DNA from: Falsiroseomonas oleicola
Lineage (GTDB): Bacteria; Pseudomonadota; Alphaproteobacteria; Acetobacterales; Acetobacteraceae
DNA length: 64,000 nt
Assembly: GCF_019029495.1 (NCBI RefSeq)
Contig: NZ_JAERQM010000007.1
Coordinates: 124,001-188,000 of the forward strand
Reading direction: 5' to 3'
Below the pieces are notes generated by a model. It did no database searches, was not told the origin of the DNA, and saw only the letters and a program-made list of their open reading frames with translations. A program made the translations under genes and the position numbers. Shown here piece by piece: positions 51,270-60,980 of the stretch; the first letter of the stretch is position 1, and each line of letters begins with the position of its first letter.

Positions 51270-52596
51270 AGAGGCGCCGGCGCGCTGGTGGGCCACCACC
51301 GGCTTCCGCATCACGCTGCTGCATCTGGCGCTGACCCTGGCGGGCACGGCGCTGCTGGCCGGCATCGGCTTCTTCACCGCCTCCCGCTTCGCGACGCAGC
51401 AGATCCAGGCGGAGATCGAGCGCGATGTCGGCGTGCTGCTGAATGCCGGGCGGCTCGGCGGCGTGACCTCCCTCGCTTTGTCGATCGAGGCGCGGATCGC
51501 CGCGGATCGCAGCGGCACGCAGTATTTCCTGCTGACAGGGCCGGGGGCCGGGCGCATCGCCGGCAACCTGGCGGAGGCGCCGCTGCGGCCCGGCTGGGCG
51601 AGCATGGCGCTGGATGCCGCGCAGGCCGAAAGCGCGCTGCTCGCCTATGGCACGCCGCTGCCGGCCGGGCATTTCCTGCTGGTCGGCCGCGACCTCGGCC
51701 CGGTGCAGGCGCTGGAGGCGCAGTTGCTGGCCAGCGCCGGCTGGGTCGGCGGCGCGGCGCTGCTGCTGGCGCTGGGTGGTGGGCTGGTGGTGGGGCGCAG
51801 CGTGGTGCGCCGCGCTGCCCAGATGGAGCGCGCCCTGGCGGAGGTGGAGGCCGGGCGGCTGGACACCCGCCTTCTCACCCGCCCCGGCGGCGACGAATTC
51901 GACCGGCTGGCGCGGCGGGTGAATGCGACGCTGGACCGCCTGCAGGGCACCATGGCGGCGCTGCGCCAGGTGACGGACGACATCGCCCACGACCTGCGCA
52001 CCCCCCTGACCCGGCTGCGCGGCCGGCTGGAATCCCTGGCCGAGGCGACGCCGGAGGCCGAGGCTGCGGTGGCGGAATGCGACCGCATCCTGGAGGTCTT
52101 CGCCGCGCTGCTGCGCATCGCCCAGGTCGAAAGCGGCGCCCGCCGTGCCGCCTTCGCCGAGGTGAACCTGACCCAGGTGATGGAGACGGTGGCGGAGCTC
52201 TATGGCAGCGCGGCCGCCGAGCGAGGCCAGACGCTCGCCACCGACCTCGCCCCTGGCGTGACCTTCCGGGGGGACCGGGATCTGCTGACGCAGATGCTGG
52301 CCAATCTGGTGGAGAACGCCATCCGCCATGGGCGGGAGGGTGGCCTTGTGTCGCTTGCGCTGCGGCCGGGGCCGGAGATCACCGTGGCGGATGACGGGCC
52401 GGGCATTCCGGCGGCCGACAAGCCCCTGGTCTTCCGCCGCTTCCACCGGCTGGACCAGGCGCGTGCCACGCCGGGGGCCGGGCTGGGCCTGGCGCTGGTG
52501 GCGGCAGTGGCGGAACTGCATGGGCTGACGGTGACGCTGGAGGATGCGGGGGGTGGCCCGATGCCGGGGCTGCGCGTGCGGCTAAACGCGGGCTGA
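51262..52596 (+). CDS. Sensor histidine kinase
   Basis: 444 residues: two transmembrane helices (about 25-45 and 160-180), a HAMP domain (VVRRAAQMERALAEVEAGRLDTRL), H-box DDIAHDLRTPLTRLRG with the phosphoacceptor His, and the ATP-binding domain with N-box NLVENAIRHG, G1 ADDGPGIP and G2 GAGLGLALVAA. It pairs with the OmpR regulator just upstream, whose stop codon it overlaps by 8 bases. The periplasmic sensor of about 100 residues has no recognisable fold. Its 3' end overlaps that of the convergent LysR gene by 15 bases. Confidence 0.93.
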   Translation: MREEAPARWWATTGFRITLLHLALTLAGTALLAGIGFFTASRFATQQIQAEIERDVGVLLNAGRLGGVTSLALSIEARIAADRSGTQYFLLTGPGAGRIAGNLAEAPLRPGWASMALDAAQAESALLAYGTPLPAGHFLLVGRDLGPVQALEAQLLASAGWVGGAALLLALGGGLVVGRSVVRRAAQMERALAEVEAGRLDTRLLTRPGGDEFDRLARRVNATLDRLQGTMAALRQVTDDIAHDLRTPLTRLRGRLESLAEATPEAEAAVAECDRILEVFAALLRIAQVESGARRAAFAEVNLTQVMETVAELYGSAAAERGQTLATDLAPGVTFRGDRDLLTQMLANLVENAIRHGREGGLVSLALRPGPEITVADDGPGIPAADKPLVFRRFHRLDQARATPGAGLGLALVAAVAELHGLTVTLEDAGGGPMPGLRVRLNAG

Positions 52597-53484
52597 CTCT
52601 CCCATCGCGGCGTTCAGCCATTCGCAAAACGCCTGCACGGTGGAGCGGCGGGCGGCCATTTCGGTCATCACCAGGTGGTAGCCGGTGCCGTCATCCAGCG
52701 CCTGCGGGAAGGGCCGCACCAGCCGCCCCGAAGCCAGCGCATCCGCCACCAGCACGCGCCAGCCCACCGCGATGCCCTGGCGGGCCTCGGCCGCGGCCAG
52801 GGTCAGGGCGGTTTCGTCGAAGCGGGGGCCGGCCGTCGCCAAGGCCGGGTCCAGACCGGCGGCGATCGCCCAGTCCCGCCAATGCGGCCGTTCCGCGTAA
52901 TGCAGCAGGGTGGCGCGGGCCAAAACCTCCGACGGGGGCAGGCCCTCGGGCAGGTAGCCCGGGGCGCAGACCGGAAACAGCACCTCCTTCGTCAGCGGCT
53001 GCACCACATGGCCGGGCCAATCGCCATCGCCCGCGCGGATCGCCACATCCACATCGGCGCCGTGCAACTGCGCGAAATAGCGATGCGTCTCCAGCCGCAG
53101 GGCGATCCAGGGATGGGCGCGGGCGAAATCGGCGATGCGCGGGGCCAGCACCCGCATGGCGAAGGTGCGCGCGGCATTCACCACCAGGGTGGTGCGGCTG
53201 CGCGGCTGGCCGATGCGGAACAGCCCGGCCTCCAACTGCTCCAGCCCCCGCCGCACGTAATCCGCCAGCAGGTCCCCGGCCTCGGTGAGTTTCAACCCGC
53301 GCGGGCCGCGCTTGAACAGGGTTTCGGCCAATTGGCCCTCCAGCGACTTGATCTGCCGGCTGATGGCGCCCTGGGTCACGCCCAGCTCCTCCGCCGCACG
53401 GGCCATGTTGAGGTGGCGTGCGGCGGCATCGAAGGCGCGCAGCGCCTGGAGGGGGAGGGCGGATACGCCTTGAGGCAGGCTCAT
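52582..53484 (-). CDS. LysR family transcriptional regulator (GcvA-like)
   Basis: 300 residues. Helix-turn-helix NMARAAEELGVTQGAISRQIKSLEGQL, the first residues LPLQALRAFDAAARHLN being the GcvA-like start. The C-terminal effector domain includes IALRLETHRYFAQLHGADVDVAIRAG. It diverges from the five-gene hydantoinase operon over 83 bases, so it most likely controls that operon. The inducer is unknown. Confidence 0.9.
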   Translation of the reverse strand: MSLPQGVSALPLQALRAFDAAARHLNMARAAEELGVTQGAISRQIKSLEGQLAETLFKRGPRGLKLTEAGDLLADYVRRGLEQLEAGLFRIGQPRSRTTLVVNAARTFAMRVLAPRIADFARAHPWIALRLETHRYFAQLHGADVDVAIRAGDGDWPGHVVQPLTKEVLFPVCAPGYLPEGLPPSEVLARATLLHYAERPHWRDWAIAAGLDPALATAGPRFDETALTLAAAEARQGIAVGWRVLVADALASGRLVRPFPQALDDGTGYHLVMTEMAARRSTVQAFCEWLNAAMGESARV

Positions 53485-53567
53485 GGCGGAACACCTTAAA
53501 CACGCGCTACCGGCAGGGCCAGGGTGGGGGCACCCTGCGGCGAACCCTCCGGGAGTCCTCCGCCCCC

Positions 53568-55211
53568 ATGTCCGCCCGCTTCGATCCCGTCACGCTGCAG
53601 ATCCTCTGGAGCCGGCTGATCTCGATCGCCGATGAGGCGGCGGCGGCGCTGCTGCGCACCTCCTTCTCCACCATCGTTCGCGAATCCAACGATTTCGCCA
53701 CCGTGCTGATGGATGCGGAGGGCAACAGCCTGGCGGAGAACTCCATCGGCATCCCGAGTTTTGTCGGCCTGCTGCCGCGCACGCTCAAGCACATGCTGGC
53801 CGAATATCCGCTGGAGGAGCTGCGGCCGGGGGACGTGCTGATGACCAATGATCCCTGGATGGGGACCGGGCATCTGCTGGACATCACCACGGCCATGCCG
53901 GTGTTTCATCAAGGCAAGCTGGTGGCTTTTGCGGGCGCGACCTCGCACATGCCGGATATCGGCGGCACGCTGTGGTCGGCCGATTGCACGGAGGTCTTCG
54001 AGGAAGGCCTTCGTATCCCGCCGACGAAATTCCTGGTCGAGGGCCAGGAGAACCGGGAGGTGGTGCGCTTCATCCGCGGCAATGTGCGCGTGCCCGACCA
54101 GGTGATGGGCGACATCCAGGCGCAGATCACGGCCATCACCGTCTGCGCCCGGCGGGTGGTGGAATTCCTCGGGGATACCGGCCTCGCCGATCTGACGGCG
54201 CTGTCCGCCACCCTGCAGGCGCGTGCCGATGCGGCGATGCGCCAGGCGATCGCGGCGCTGCCGGACGGCACCTGGCACGGCACTGTCTTCGCCGATGGCT
54301 ATGAGGAGGCGGAGACGCGCATCCAATGCGCGGTGACCATCGCCGGCGACAGCCTCAGCGTGGACTATGCCGGCACCTCCCCGCAGATCGCGCGCGGGCT
54401 GAACAGCGTGATGAACTACACCTACGCCTATACCGTCTATCCGCTGAAATGCGCGCTGGACCCGATGACGCCGCGCAATGAGGGCAGCTACCGCGCCATC
54501 GGCGTGACGGCGCCGGAAGGCAGCATCCTGAACCCGCGCTGGCCGGCGGCGGTGAATGCGCGGCACCTGACCGGGCTGTTCCTGTCCGGCGCGCTTTACA
54601 AATGCCTGGCGCAGATCGCACCGCAGCTGGTGGTGGCGGACAGCGCCTCCCCGGCGCCGCGTCCCGTCACCACGGGGCTGGATAGGCGGGGAGAGCGGTT
54701 CAGCCAGGTGCTGTTCGGCAGCGGCGGCATGGGCGCGACGCAGGGGCGCGACGGGCTGAACACCACGGCCTTCCCGACCAATAGCGGCTCCGGCTCCATC
54801 GAGGCCTTCGAGGCCTCCGCCCCCATCCTGGTCTGGCGCAAGGACCTGCTGCCGGACAGCGGCGGTCCCGGCCAGTTCCGCGGCGGGCTGGGCCAGGAGA
54901 TCGAGCTGGAGGTGATGACCGACCAGCCGGTGCGGCTTTCCATGGTCTCCGACCGTATGAAGCATCCGGCCGGCGGGCTGGATGGCGGCGGGGCGGGGGC
55001 GCCGGCGCTGGTGCAGCTGCAGGATGGCCGCAAGCCGCATCCGAAATCGCGCAGCATGCTGGCGCCGGGGGATCGGCTGACCCTGCATCTGGGCGGTGGC
55101 GGCGGCTATGGCGACCCGGCGGCGCGGGACCCGATGGCGCTGCAGCGGGACATCGCGGATGGTTACGTCACGCCCGAGGGGGCGCAACGCGACTACCGGA
55201 GGAAACAATGA
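53568..55211 (+). CDS. Hydantoinase B/oxoprolinase family protein
   Basis: 547 residues of the HyuB/oxoprolinase C-half family. Signature blocks: SFSTIVRESNDFATVLMDAEGN, GDVLMTNDPWMGTGHLLDIT (metal-binding), MPDIGGTLW and PTNSGSGSIEAFE. Members form heteromers with a HyuA-type ATP-dependent subunit to open cyclic amides (hydantoins, 5-oxoproline) or to activate ketones (acetone carboxylase-like). Substrate is unresolved. The ATG at 53568 fits the family start. First gene of the operon; overlaps the Bug gene by 4 bases. Confidence 0.9.
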   Translation: MSARFDPVTLQILWSRLISIADEAAAALLRTSFSTIVRESNDFATVLMDAEGNSLAENSIGIPSFVGLLPRTLKHMLAEYPLEELRPGDVLMTNDPWMGTGHLLDITTAMPVFHQGKLVAFAGATSHMPDIGGTLWSADCTEVFEEGLRIPPTKFLVEGQENREVVRFIRGNVRVPDQVMGDIQAQITAITVCARRVVEFLGDTGLADLTALSATLQARADAAMRQAIAALPDGTWHGTVFADGYEEAETRIQCAVTIAGDSLSVDYAGTSPQIARGLNSVMNYTYAYTVYPLKCALDPMTPRNEGSYRAIGVTAPEGSILNPRWPAAVNARHLTGLFLSGALYKCLAQIAPQLVVADSASPAPRPVTTGLDRRGERFSQVLFGSGGMGATQGRDGLNTTAFPTNSGSGSIEAFEASAPILVWRKDLLPDSGGPGQFRGGLGQEIELEVMTDQPVRLSMVSDRMKHPAGGLDGGGAGAPALVQLQDGRKPHPKSRSMLAPGDRLTLHLGGGGGYGDPAARDPMALQRDIADGYVTPEGAQRDYRRKQ

Positions 55212-56188
55212 CCCATAAGATCACCCGCCGCGCATTGGCGGCGGCGATGGCGGCTGTCCCATTCGCGGCGGGCGCCCAGGCGCCCTGGCCGACCCGGCCG
55301 TTGCGCATGATCGTGCCCTTCGCGCCAGGGGGCGGTTCCGACACGCTGGGCCGGCTGCTGGCGACGCCGCTGGGCGCGGAGCTGGGCCAGCCGGTGGTGG
55401 TGGAGAACCGCGCCGGCGCCGGCAGCCAGATCGGCGCGGAGGCGGTGATGCGCAGCCCGCCGGATGGGCTGACCCTGCTGCTGGGCGACACGCCGCTGGC
55501 GACGATCCCGGCGGTGCAGGCGGCGACCGGCCAGCCGGTGGCCTTCGACACCGGGCGCGATTTCACCGCCATTGCCACGCTGGGCGTCGCCCCGGCGCTG
55601 CTGGTGGTCGCCAGCAGCTCCCCCTTTCGCACGACGCGCGATCTGCTGGAAGCGGCGCGGGCGCGGCCGGAGGCGGTGAACGTGGCTTCCGGCGGCACCG
55701 CCACCAGCACGCATCTGATGATCGAGCTGTTGCAGATGCGCAGCGGCGTGAAGGTGACGCATGTGCCCTATCGCGGCACCGGCGCGGCGCTGCCGGATGT
55801 GCTGAACGGCACGGTGCAGGCGATGATCCAGGCGATGGCCACGGCCGCGCCGCTGGTGGCCTCCGGGCAGATGCGGGTGATTGGCGTGGCGGCGGAACAG
55901 CGCCTGCCGGCGATGCCGGATGTGCCGACGCTGCGCGAACAGGGCGTGGACCTGGTGGCCGGCTTCTGGTGGGGCGTGCTCGGCCCGGCCGGCATCCCGG
56001 CCCCGATCGTGGCGCGGCTGCGGGAGGCGATCGACAAGTCGATGGCGACGGAAGCGGTGCAGGCACGGCTGCCGGCGCTGGGGCTGGAACGCCTGCAGCT
56101 CGGCCCGGACGCGTTTCGGACGATGCTGGTGAGCGAGACGGCGCGCTGGCGCGAGGTGGTGACGACGGCGGGGATCAAGCCTGAATGA
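55208..56188 (+). CDS. Bug family (TTT) periplasmic substrate-binding protein
   Basis: 326 residues. Signal peptide MTHKITRRALAAAMAAVPFAAGA; mature part begins PTRPLRMIVPFAPGGGSDTLGRLL, the Bug start, with GGAxGGxDxxAR-type GGGSDTLGR. It has VKVTHVPYRGTGAALPDVLNG and KVMPDVPTL-type MPDVPTLREQG. Ligands are carboxylates or amides. No TctA/TctB permease genes accompany it, so it is an orphan receptor. Its place between hyuB and hyuA suggests that it senses or binds the pathway's substrate. Confidence 0.9.
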   Translation: MTHKITRRALAAAMAAVPFAAGAQAPWPTRPLRMIVPFAPGGGSDTLGRLLATPLGAELGQPVVVENRAGAGSQIGAEAVMRSPPDGLTLLLGDTPLATIPAVQAATGQPVAFDTGRDFTAIATLGVAPALLVVASSSPFRTTRDLLEAARARPEAVNVASGGTATSTHLMIELLQMRSGVKVTHVPYRGTGAALPDVLNGTVQAMIQAMATAAPLVASGQMRVIGVAAEQRLPAMPDVPTLREQGVDLVAGFWWGVLGPAGIPAPIVARLREAIDKSMATEAVQARLPALGLERLQLGPDAFRTMLVSETARWREVVTTAGIKPE

Positions 56189-56269
56189 GCGTGAGCTGCG
56201 GGATGTGCGACGTGCAGCCGGTGCGCTTCGCACCGGCTGGGCGGCAGGCGGGCGCATGAGGGAAGTGGA

Positions 56270-58366
56270 ATGACGGATGCTGCGCGCCCTTACCGCATCG
56301 GGGTCGATGTTGGAGGCACCTTCACCGATTTCGTGCTGGTGGATGATGCCACCGGCCGCGTGCTGACCGGCAAGCGGCTGACCACGCCGGACGATCCCGG
56401 CCGCGCCATCCTGGAAGGCATCACCCGCATTCTATCCGAAGCGGGCGCTTCCATCGGTGATGTGCGCCAGGTGGTGCATGGCACGACGCTGGTGACCAAT
56501 ACGGTCATCGAGCGCAAGGGCGCGCGCATCGGCCTGGTCACCACGCGCGGCTTCCGCGACAGCCTCGAGATGGGGCGGGAGATGCGCTACGATCTCTACG
56601 ACCTGTTCCTCGACAAGCCGGAGCCACTGGTGCCGCGCCCGCGCCGCCATGCGGTGACGCAGCGCCACGATGCGCAGGGACGGGAACTGGTGGCGCTGGT
56701 GGAATCGGAGGTGCGCGACGCCGCGCGCGCCCTGCGCGCCGATGGGGTGGAGGCGGTGGCGGTGTGCCTGCTGCACAGCTATCGCGACCCGTCGCATGAA
56801 CGGCGCGTCGGCGCGATCCTGGCGGAGGAAATGCCGGGCGTGCCCGTCACGCTTTCCTCTGATGTGGCGCCGGAGATTCGCGAATACGAGCGCGCGAATA
56901 CCGCCTGTGTGAACGCCTATGTGCTGCCGCTGATGGACCGCTATCTGGCGAGCCTGGAGGCGGAGCTGCGGCAGCGTGGGCTTGGCGGGCCGCTGCATCT
57001 GATGCTCTCGGCGGGCGGCATCGCCTCCGTGGGTTACGCGCGCGCCAACCCCGTGCAGCTGATCGAAAGCGGCCCTGCTGCCGGCGCCACCGCCGCCATG
57101 CATTACGGCCGCATCGCCGGCGTCGCCGACATGATCTCCTTCGACATGGGCGGCACAACCGCCAAGATGTGCCTGATCGAGAAGGGGGAGGCGGAGCATG
57201 CCTCGACCTTCGAGGCGGCGCGGGTGCGGCGTTTCCGTAAGGGGTCCGGGCTGCCGCTGAAGGTGCCGGTGATCGACCTGATCGAGATCGGCGCTGGCGG
57301 CGGCTCCATCGCCCATGTGAATGCGATGGGGTTGCTGAATGTGGGGCCGGAGAGCGCGGGCTCCGTGCCCGGTCCGGTCTGCTACAGGCGCGGCGGCACG
57401 CAGCCGACGGTGACGGATGCGGACCTGCTGCTGGGCTATCTCTCGCCCGAGTATTTTCTCGGCGGCGAAATGGCGCTGGACCGCGCGGCGGTGGAAGGCG
57501 CGATGCAGGCGCATCTCGGCCGGAAGCTCGGCATGACGGCGCTGGAAGTGGCGGCGGGCATCCACAGCATCGTCAACGAGAACATGGCCGCCGCCACGCG
57601 GATGTATGTGGCGGAGAAGGGGCGCGATCCGCGCCGCTACGCCATGCTCGCCTTCGGCGGCGCCGGTCCCGTGCATGCCTATGGATTGGCGAAACTGCTG
57701 AAACTGTCACGGGTGATCGTGCCGCAGGGCGCGGGTGTCGCCTCCGCATTGGGCTTCCTCGTTGCCGCGCCGGCGATCGACCTGGTGCGGTCCGGTGTGC
57801 AGCGGCTGACGGCCGTGGATTGGGACGGCGTGGCCCAAAAGTTTGTGGAGATGGAAGCGGAGGCGCGCGCGATGCTGCTGGATGCCGGCGCCGCGCCCGG
57901 CGACGTGCAGTTCCGCCGCAGCGTCGACATGCGCTATGCTGGCCAGGGCTTCGACATCAGCGTGCCGATCCCCGAGGCGGCGGATGCCGCGACCGTGGAA
58001 GCCGCCTTCCGCGACACCTACTTTGGGCTGTTCGACCGCCGCATCACCGGTGTGGCGATGGAAGTGCTCTCCTGGCGCCTGCACGCCACCGCCAGCCGCC
58101 CCAAGGTGCCGGAGAGCTTCACGTCACCGCCGGGCGAGGGTGCCGCGCTGAAGGGCCATCGCGACGTGTGGTTCGCGGAGACGGGCCTCGCCCCCTGCGC
58201 CGTCTATGACCGCTACCGCCTGCCCGTGGGCCAGCGCATCGCCGGCCCTGCCGTGGTGGAGGAACGCGAATCCACCGTCGTGCTCGGCCCCGACGCGCAT
58301 GTGACCCGCGACATCCACGGCAATCTGCTGATCGACATCACCTATCCGGAGGATACAACCCCATGA
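56270..58366 (+). CDS. Hydantoinase/oxoprolinase family protein, A subunit
   Basis: 698 residues of the HyuA family with an acetate-kinase-type ATPase fold. It begins RIGVDVGGTFTDFVLVDDATG, followed by VVHGTTLVTNTVIERKGARI and ISFDMGGTTAKMCLIEKG, the second phosphate loop. LAFGGAGPVHAYGLAK and GAGVASALGFLVA are late landmarks. Partner of the B subunit encoded upstream. It is separated from the Bug gene by 81 bases and overlaps the aminotransferase gene by 4. Confidence 0.92.
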   Translation: MTDAARPYRIGVDVGGTFTDFVLVDDATGRVLTGKRLTTPDDPGRAILEGITRILSEAGASIGDVRQVVHGTTLVTNTVIERKGARIGLVTTRGFRDSLEMGREMRYDLYDLFLDKPEPLVPRPRRHAVTQRHDAQGRELVALVESEVRDAARALRADGVEAVAVCLLHSYRDPSHERRVGAILAEEMPGVPVTLSSDVAPEIREYERANTACVNAYVLPLMDRYLASLEAELRQRGLGGPLHLMLSAGGIASVGYARANPVQLIESGPAAGATAAMHYGRIAGVADMISFDMGGTTAKMCLIEKGEAEHASTFEAARVRRFRKGSGLPLKVPVIDLIEIGAGGGSIAHVNAMGLLNVGPESAGSVPGPVCYRRGGTQPTVTDADLLLGYLSPEYFLGGEMALDRAAVEGAMQAHLGRKLGMTALEVAAGIHSIVNENMAAATRMYVAEKGRDPRRYAMLAFGGAGPVHAYGLAKLLKLSRVIVPQGAGVASALGFLVAAPAIDLVRSGVQRLTAVDWDGVAQKFVEMEAEARAMLLDAGAAPGDVQFRRSVDMRYAGQGFDISVPIPEAADAATVEAAFRDTYFGLFDRRITGVAMEVLSWRLHATASRPKVPESFTSPPGEGAALKGHRDVWFAETGLAPCAVYDRYRLPVGQRIAGPAVVEERESTVVLGPDAHVTRDIHGNLLIDITYPEDTTP

Positions 58367-59319
58367 GCAAGACGGCGGATTACGCCTGGCTCGACGGCAA
58401 GCTGGTGCCCTGGGCCAATGCCACCATGCACATCTCCACCGAATGCGTGCTGCGCGGGGAGAATGTGTTCGAGGGCATCCGTGCCTATTGGAACGAGGAG
58501 CAGCAGGAGCTTTTCACCTTCCGTCACGCCGACCACATCGCCCGGCTGCGCCAGGGCGCGCGAATCATGCGCATGACGATTCCGTATTCCGATGCGGAGA
58601 TCGAGGCGGCGAGCCTGGAACTCATCCGCGCCTGCAACTACCGGGAGACGATCCACTACCGCCCCGTGGTCTACTTCGCCGAGGGCGAGCTGACGCATTA
58701 CCTGCCCAGCGAAATCCGCACCGGCTTCTTCATCCTCGCCTTCTCCATGCCGTCCAAGAAGGTGCAGGAGACCGGCGTGAAAAGCGCCATCAGCACCTGG
58801 CGCCGCAACAGCGACCTGGCCTCCCCGTCGCGCATCAAGTCCGGCGCGAACTACCACAACTCGCGCCTCGCCTATATCGAGGCGCGGATGAACGGCATGG
58901 GCCCGCCGGTGATGCTGAACGCCGCCGGCAAGGTGGCGGAAGGCCCCGGCGCCTGCGTGATGATCGTCCGGCACGGCAAGCTCATCACGCCGCCTGTGAC
59001 CGCCGACATCCTCGAATCCATCACGCGCGAGACTCTGATGGAGCTGGCGCGGGAGGAGCTTGGCATGGAGGTTGTGGAGCGCGATGTCGACCGCTCCGAG
59101 CTCTACGTCGCCGACGAGGCTTTCTTCTGCGGCAGCGGCGCGGAGGTGCTGCCGATGGTCTCGATCGACCACTACGACATCGGCGACGGCACGCCGGGCG
59201 AGGTCACCCGCAGACTGCAGACGCTCTACAACGATGCGGTGCGCGGTCGCCTCGAAAAATACCGGCACTGGCTGACGCCGGTCTGGCGCGGCAATGCGAC
59301 GAAGGCGGCCGCGGAATGA
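58363..59319 (+). CDS. Class IV PLP aminotransferase, branched-chain type
   Basis: 318 residues of the fold-type IV aminotransferases. The cofactor Lys159 is in SPSRIKSGANYHNSRLAYIEA; the start ADYAWLDGKLVPWANATMHI and GENVFEGIRAYWNEEQQEL are typical of IlvE-like enzymes; GKVAEGPGACVMIVRHGKL and CGSGAEVLPM bind cofactor phosphate. Its place inside the hydantoinase operon suggests that it works on an amino acid released by that system rather than general branched-chain synthesis. Confidence 0.9.
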   Translation: MSKTADYAWLDGKLVPWANATMHISTECVLRGENVFEGIRAYWNEEQQELFTFRHADHIARLRQGARIMRMTIPYSDAEIEAASLELIRACNYRETIHYRPVVYFAEGELTHYLPSEIRTGFFILAFSMPSKKVQETGVKSAISTWRRNSDLASPSRIKSGANYHNSRLAYIEARMNGMGPPVMLNAAGKVAEGPGACVMIVRHGKLITPPVTADILESITRETLMELAREELGMEVVERDVDRSELYVADEAFFCGSGAEVLPMVSIDHYDIGDGTPGEVTRRLQTLYNDAVRGRLEKYRHWLTPVWRGNATKAAAE

Positions 59320-60980
59320 CGCGCAGCGTTGGAAGGCTGGTCGCCGAAAGCCTCGCCGCGCATGGCGTGGATTTGTTGTTCTGCGTGCCGGGCGAGAGTT
59401 TTCTCGGGCTGACGGATGCGCTGGTGGATGTGCCGGCGCTGAAACTCGTCGTCTGCCGGCATGAAGGCGGCGCGGCCTATATGGCCGCCGCCGATGGCCG
59501 CATGCGCGCCGGGCGCGCGGGCGTCTGCATGGTCTCGCGCGGCCCGGGCGTCTCCAACGCCATGATCGGCCTGCACACGGCCTTTCACGACGCCATCCCT
59601 ATGGTGCTTTTGATCGGCCAGGTGGAACGCCGCGACCGTGGCCGCGGCGCTCTTCAGGAGCAGAATTACGAAAAGTACCTGGCGGATACGGTGAAGGCCG
59701 TGATCCCGGTGGACATGGCATCGCAGGCCAGCGAGGCCATCGCCCGTGCCTTCCACCTCGCCGAATCCGGCACGCCCGGCCCTGTGGCGGTGGTGCTGCC
59801 GGAGGATGTGCTGGACGACGACGCCAGCGAAATCCCACTCGCAAAACCCCGCATCCGCGCCACCCCCGGCCCGGCACCCTCACAGGTGGAGGAATTGGCA
59901 AAACGCCTGGCCGCCGCGCAGCGCCCGGTGGTGCTGGTCGGTGGCGCCATGGATGGCCCGCCGGAGGCGCTGGCCGCGCTGAAGCGCCTGGCCGAGGAAT
60001 GGTCGCTGCCCGTCGCGCCGACGCATCGCCGCCCGCATCTGTTCGACAGCCACCACCCCAACTATGCCGGCTATATCGGCAACCGCGTGCAGCCGCCGCT
60101 GATGGCGGCGCTGCGGGAGGCGGACCTGCTGGTGGCGCTGGGCGAGCGGATGACCGATGTGGTCAGCCAGTCCTACACCTGGCCCACGGCGCCCGATCCG
60201 CAGATCCCGCTGGTGCATGTCTGGCCCGATCCCTCGGAGCTCAACCGCGTTTTCCGCGCCGACCTGCCCATGGCCTGTGACCCGGCCTTGCTGGTGGAGG
60301 CGCTGCTCGCCCGCAAGACTCCGCCGACGCCCCCCGGCCGCGCCGCCTGGATCGCCCGGCTGCACGGCTTGCACCGCGACCTGACCGCGCCGCGCCACGA
60401 ACCGGCGCCGGACGGCGTGAATTTCTCCGCCGTCTGCATCGCCGTGGCGGCGCGGATGACGGCGGATGCTGTGCTGACCACGGATGCCGGCAATTTCACG
60501 AGTTTCGTGCACCGCCACATCCCGTTCCGCCCGGGCCAGATGTTCCTGGGCTCCGCCGTCGGCGGCATGGGCGCCGGGATGCCGATGGCGGTCGCGGCCA
60601 GCATCCGGCATCCGGGGCGGCAGGTGATTGCCGTCACGGGCGATGGCGGCGCGCTGATGACCGGCAACGAGATCGCCACGGCCATGCGCCACGGCGCCGC
60701 GCCGGTGCTGCTGATCTCCGACAACCGCACCTATGGCTCGATCGGCATGCACCACGCCAATCGCTATCCGGGCCGCAATTTTTCAAGCGCGGCGGATCTG
60801 GTGAATCCGGACTTCGCTGCCTGGGGCCGGGCCTTCGGGGCGGAGGGATTCACCATCGCCACGGAGGACGACATCGCACCGGTGCTCGACGCCGCCCTGG
60901 CGCCGCGCCGGGTGCCGGCGGTGGTGCATGTGCACGCCTCCGCGCTCCAGGTCACGGCCTGGAAGCGGCTGAAGGGCTAG
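59316..60980 (+). CDS. Thiamine diphosphate-dependent enzyme, acetolactate synthase-like
   Basis: 554 residues. The catalytic Glu is in CRHEGGAAYMAAADGRMRAG, and the ThDP-Mg motif GDGGALMTGNEIATAMRHGA ends near LISDNRTYGSIG. The three domains (PYR, middle, PP) are in order. It resembles the large subunit of acetolactate synthase and related 2-oxoacid decarboxylases. Being last in an operon with an aminotransferase, it may decarboxylate or condense the 2-oxoacid produced there. Overlaps the aminotransferase gene by 4 bases and the convergent HxlR gene by 4. Confidence 0.9.
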   Translation: MTRSVGRLVAESLAAHGVDLLFCVPGESFLGLTDALVDVPALKLVVCRHEGGAAYMAAADGRMRAGRAGVCMVSRGPGVSNAMIGLHTAFHDAIPMVLLIGQVERRDRGRGALQEQNYEKYLADTVKAVIPVDMASQASEAIARAFHLAESGTPGPVAVVLPEDVLDDDASEIPLAKPRIRATPGPAPSQVEELAKRLAAAQRPVVLVGGAMDGPPEALAALKRLAEEWSLPVAPTHRRPHLFDSHHPNYAGYIGNRVQPPLMAALREADLLVALGERMTDVVSQSYTWPTAPDPQIPLVHVWPDPSELNRVFRADLPMACDPALLVEALLARKTPPTPPGRAAWIARLHGLHRDLTAPRHEPAPDGVNFSAVCIAVAARMTADAVLTTDAGNFTSFVHRHIPFRPGQMFLGSAVGGMGAGMPMAVAASIRHPGRQVIAVTGDGGALMTGNEIATAMRHGAAPVLLISDNRTYGSIGMHHANRYPGRNFSSAADLVNPDFAAWGRAFGAEGFTIATEDDIAPVLDAALAPRRVPAVVHVHASALQVTAWKRLKG

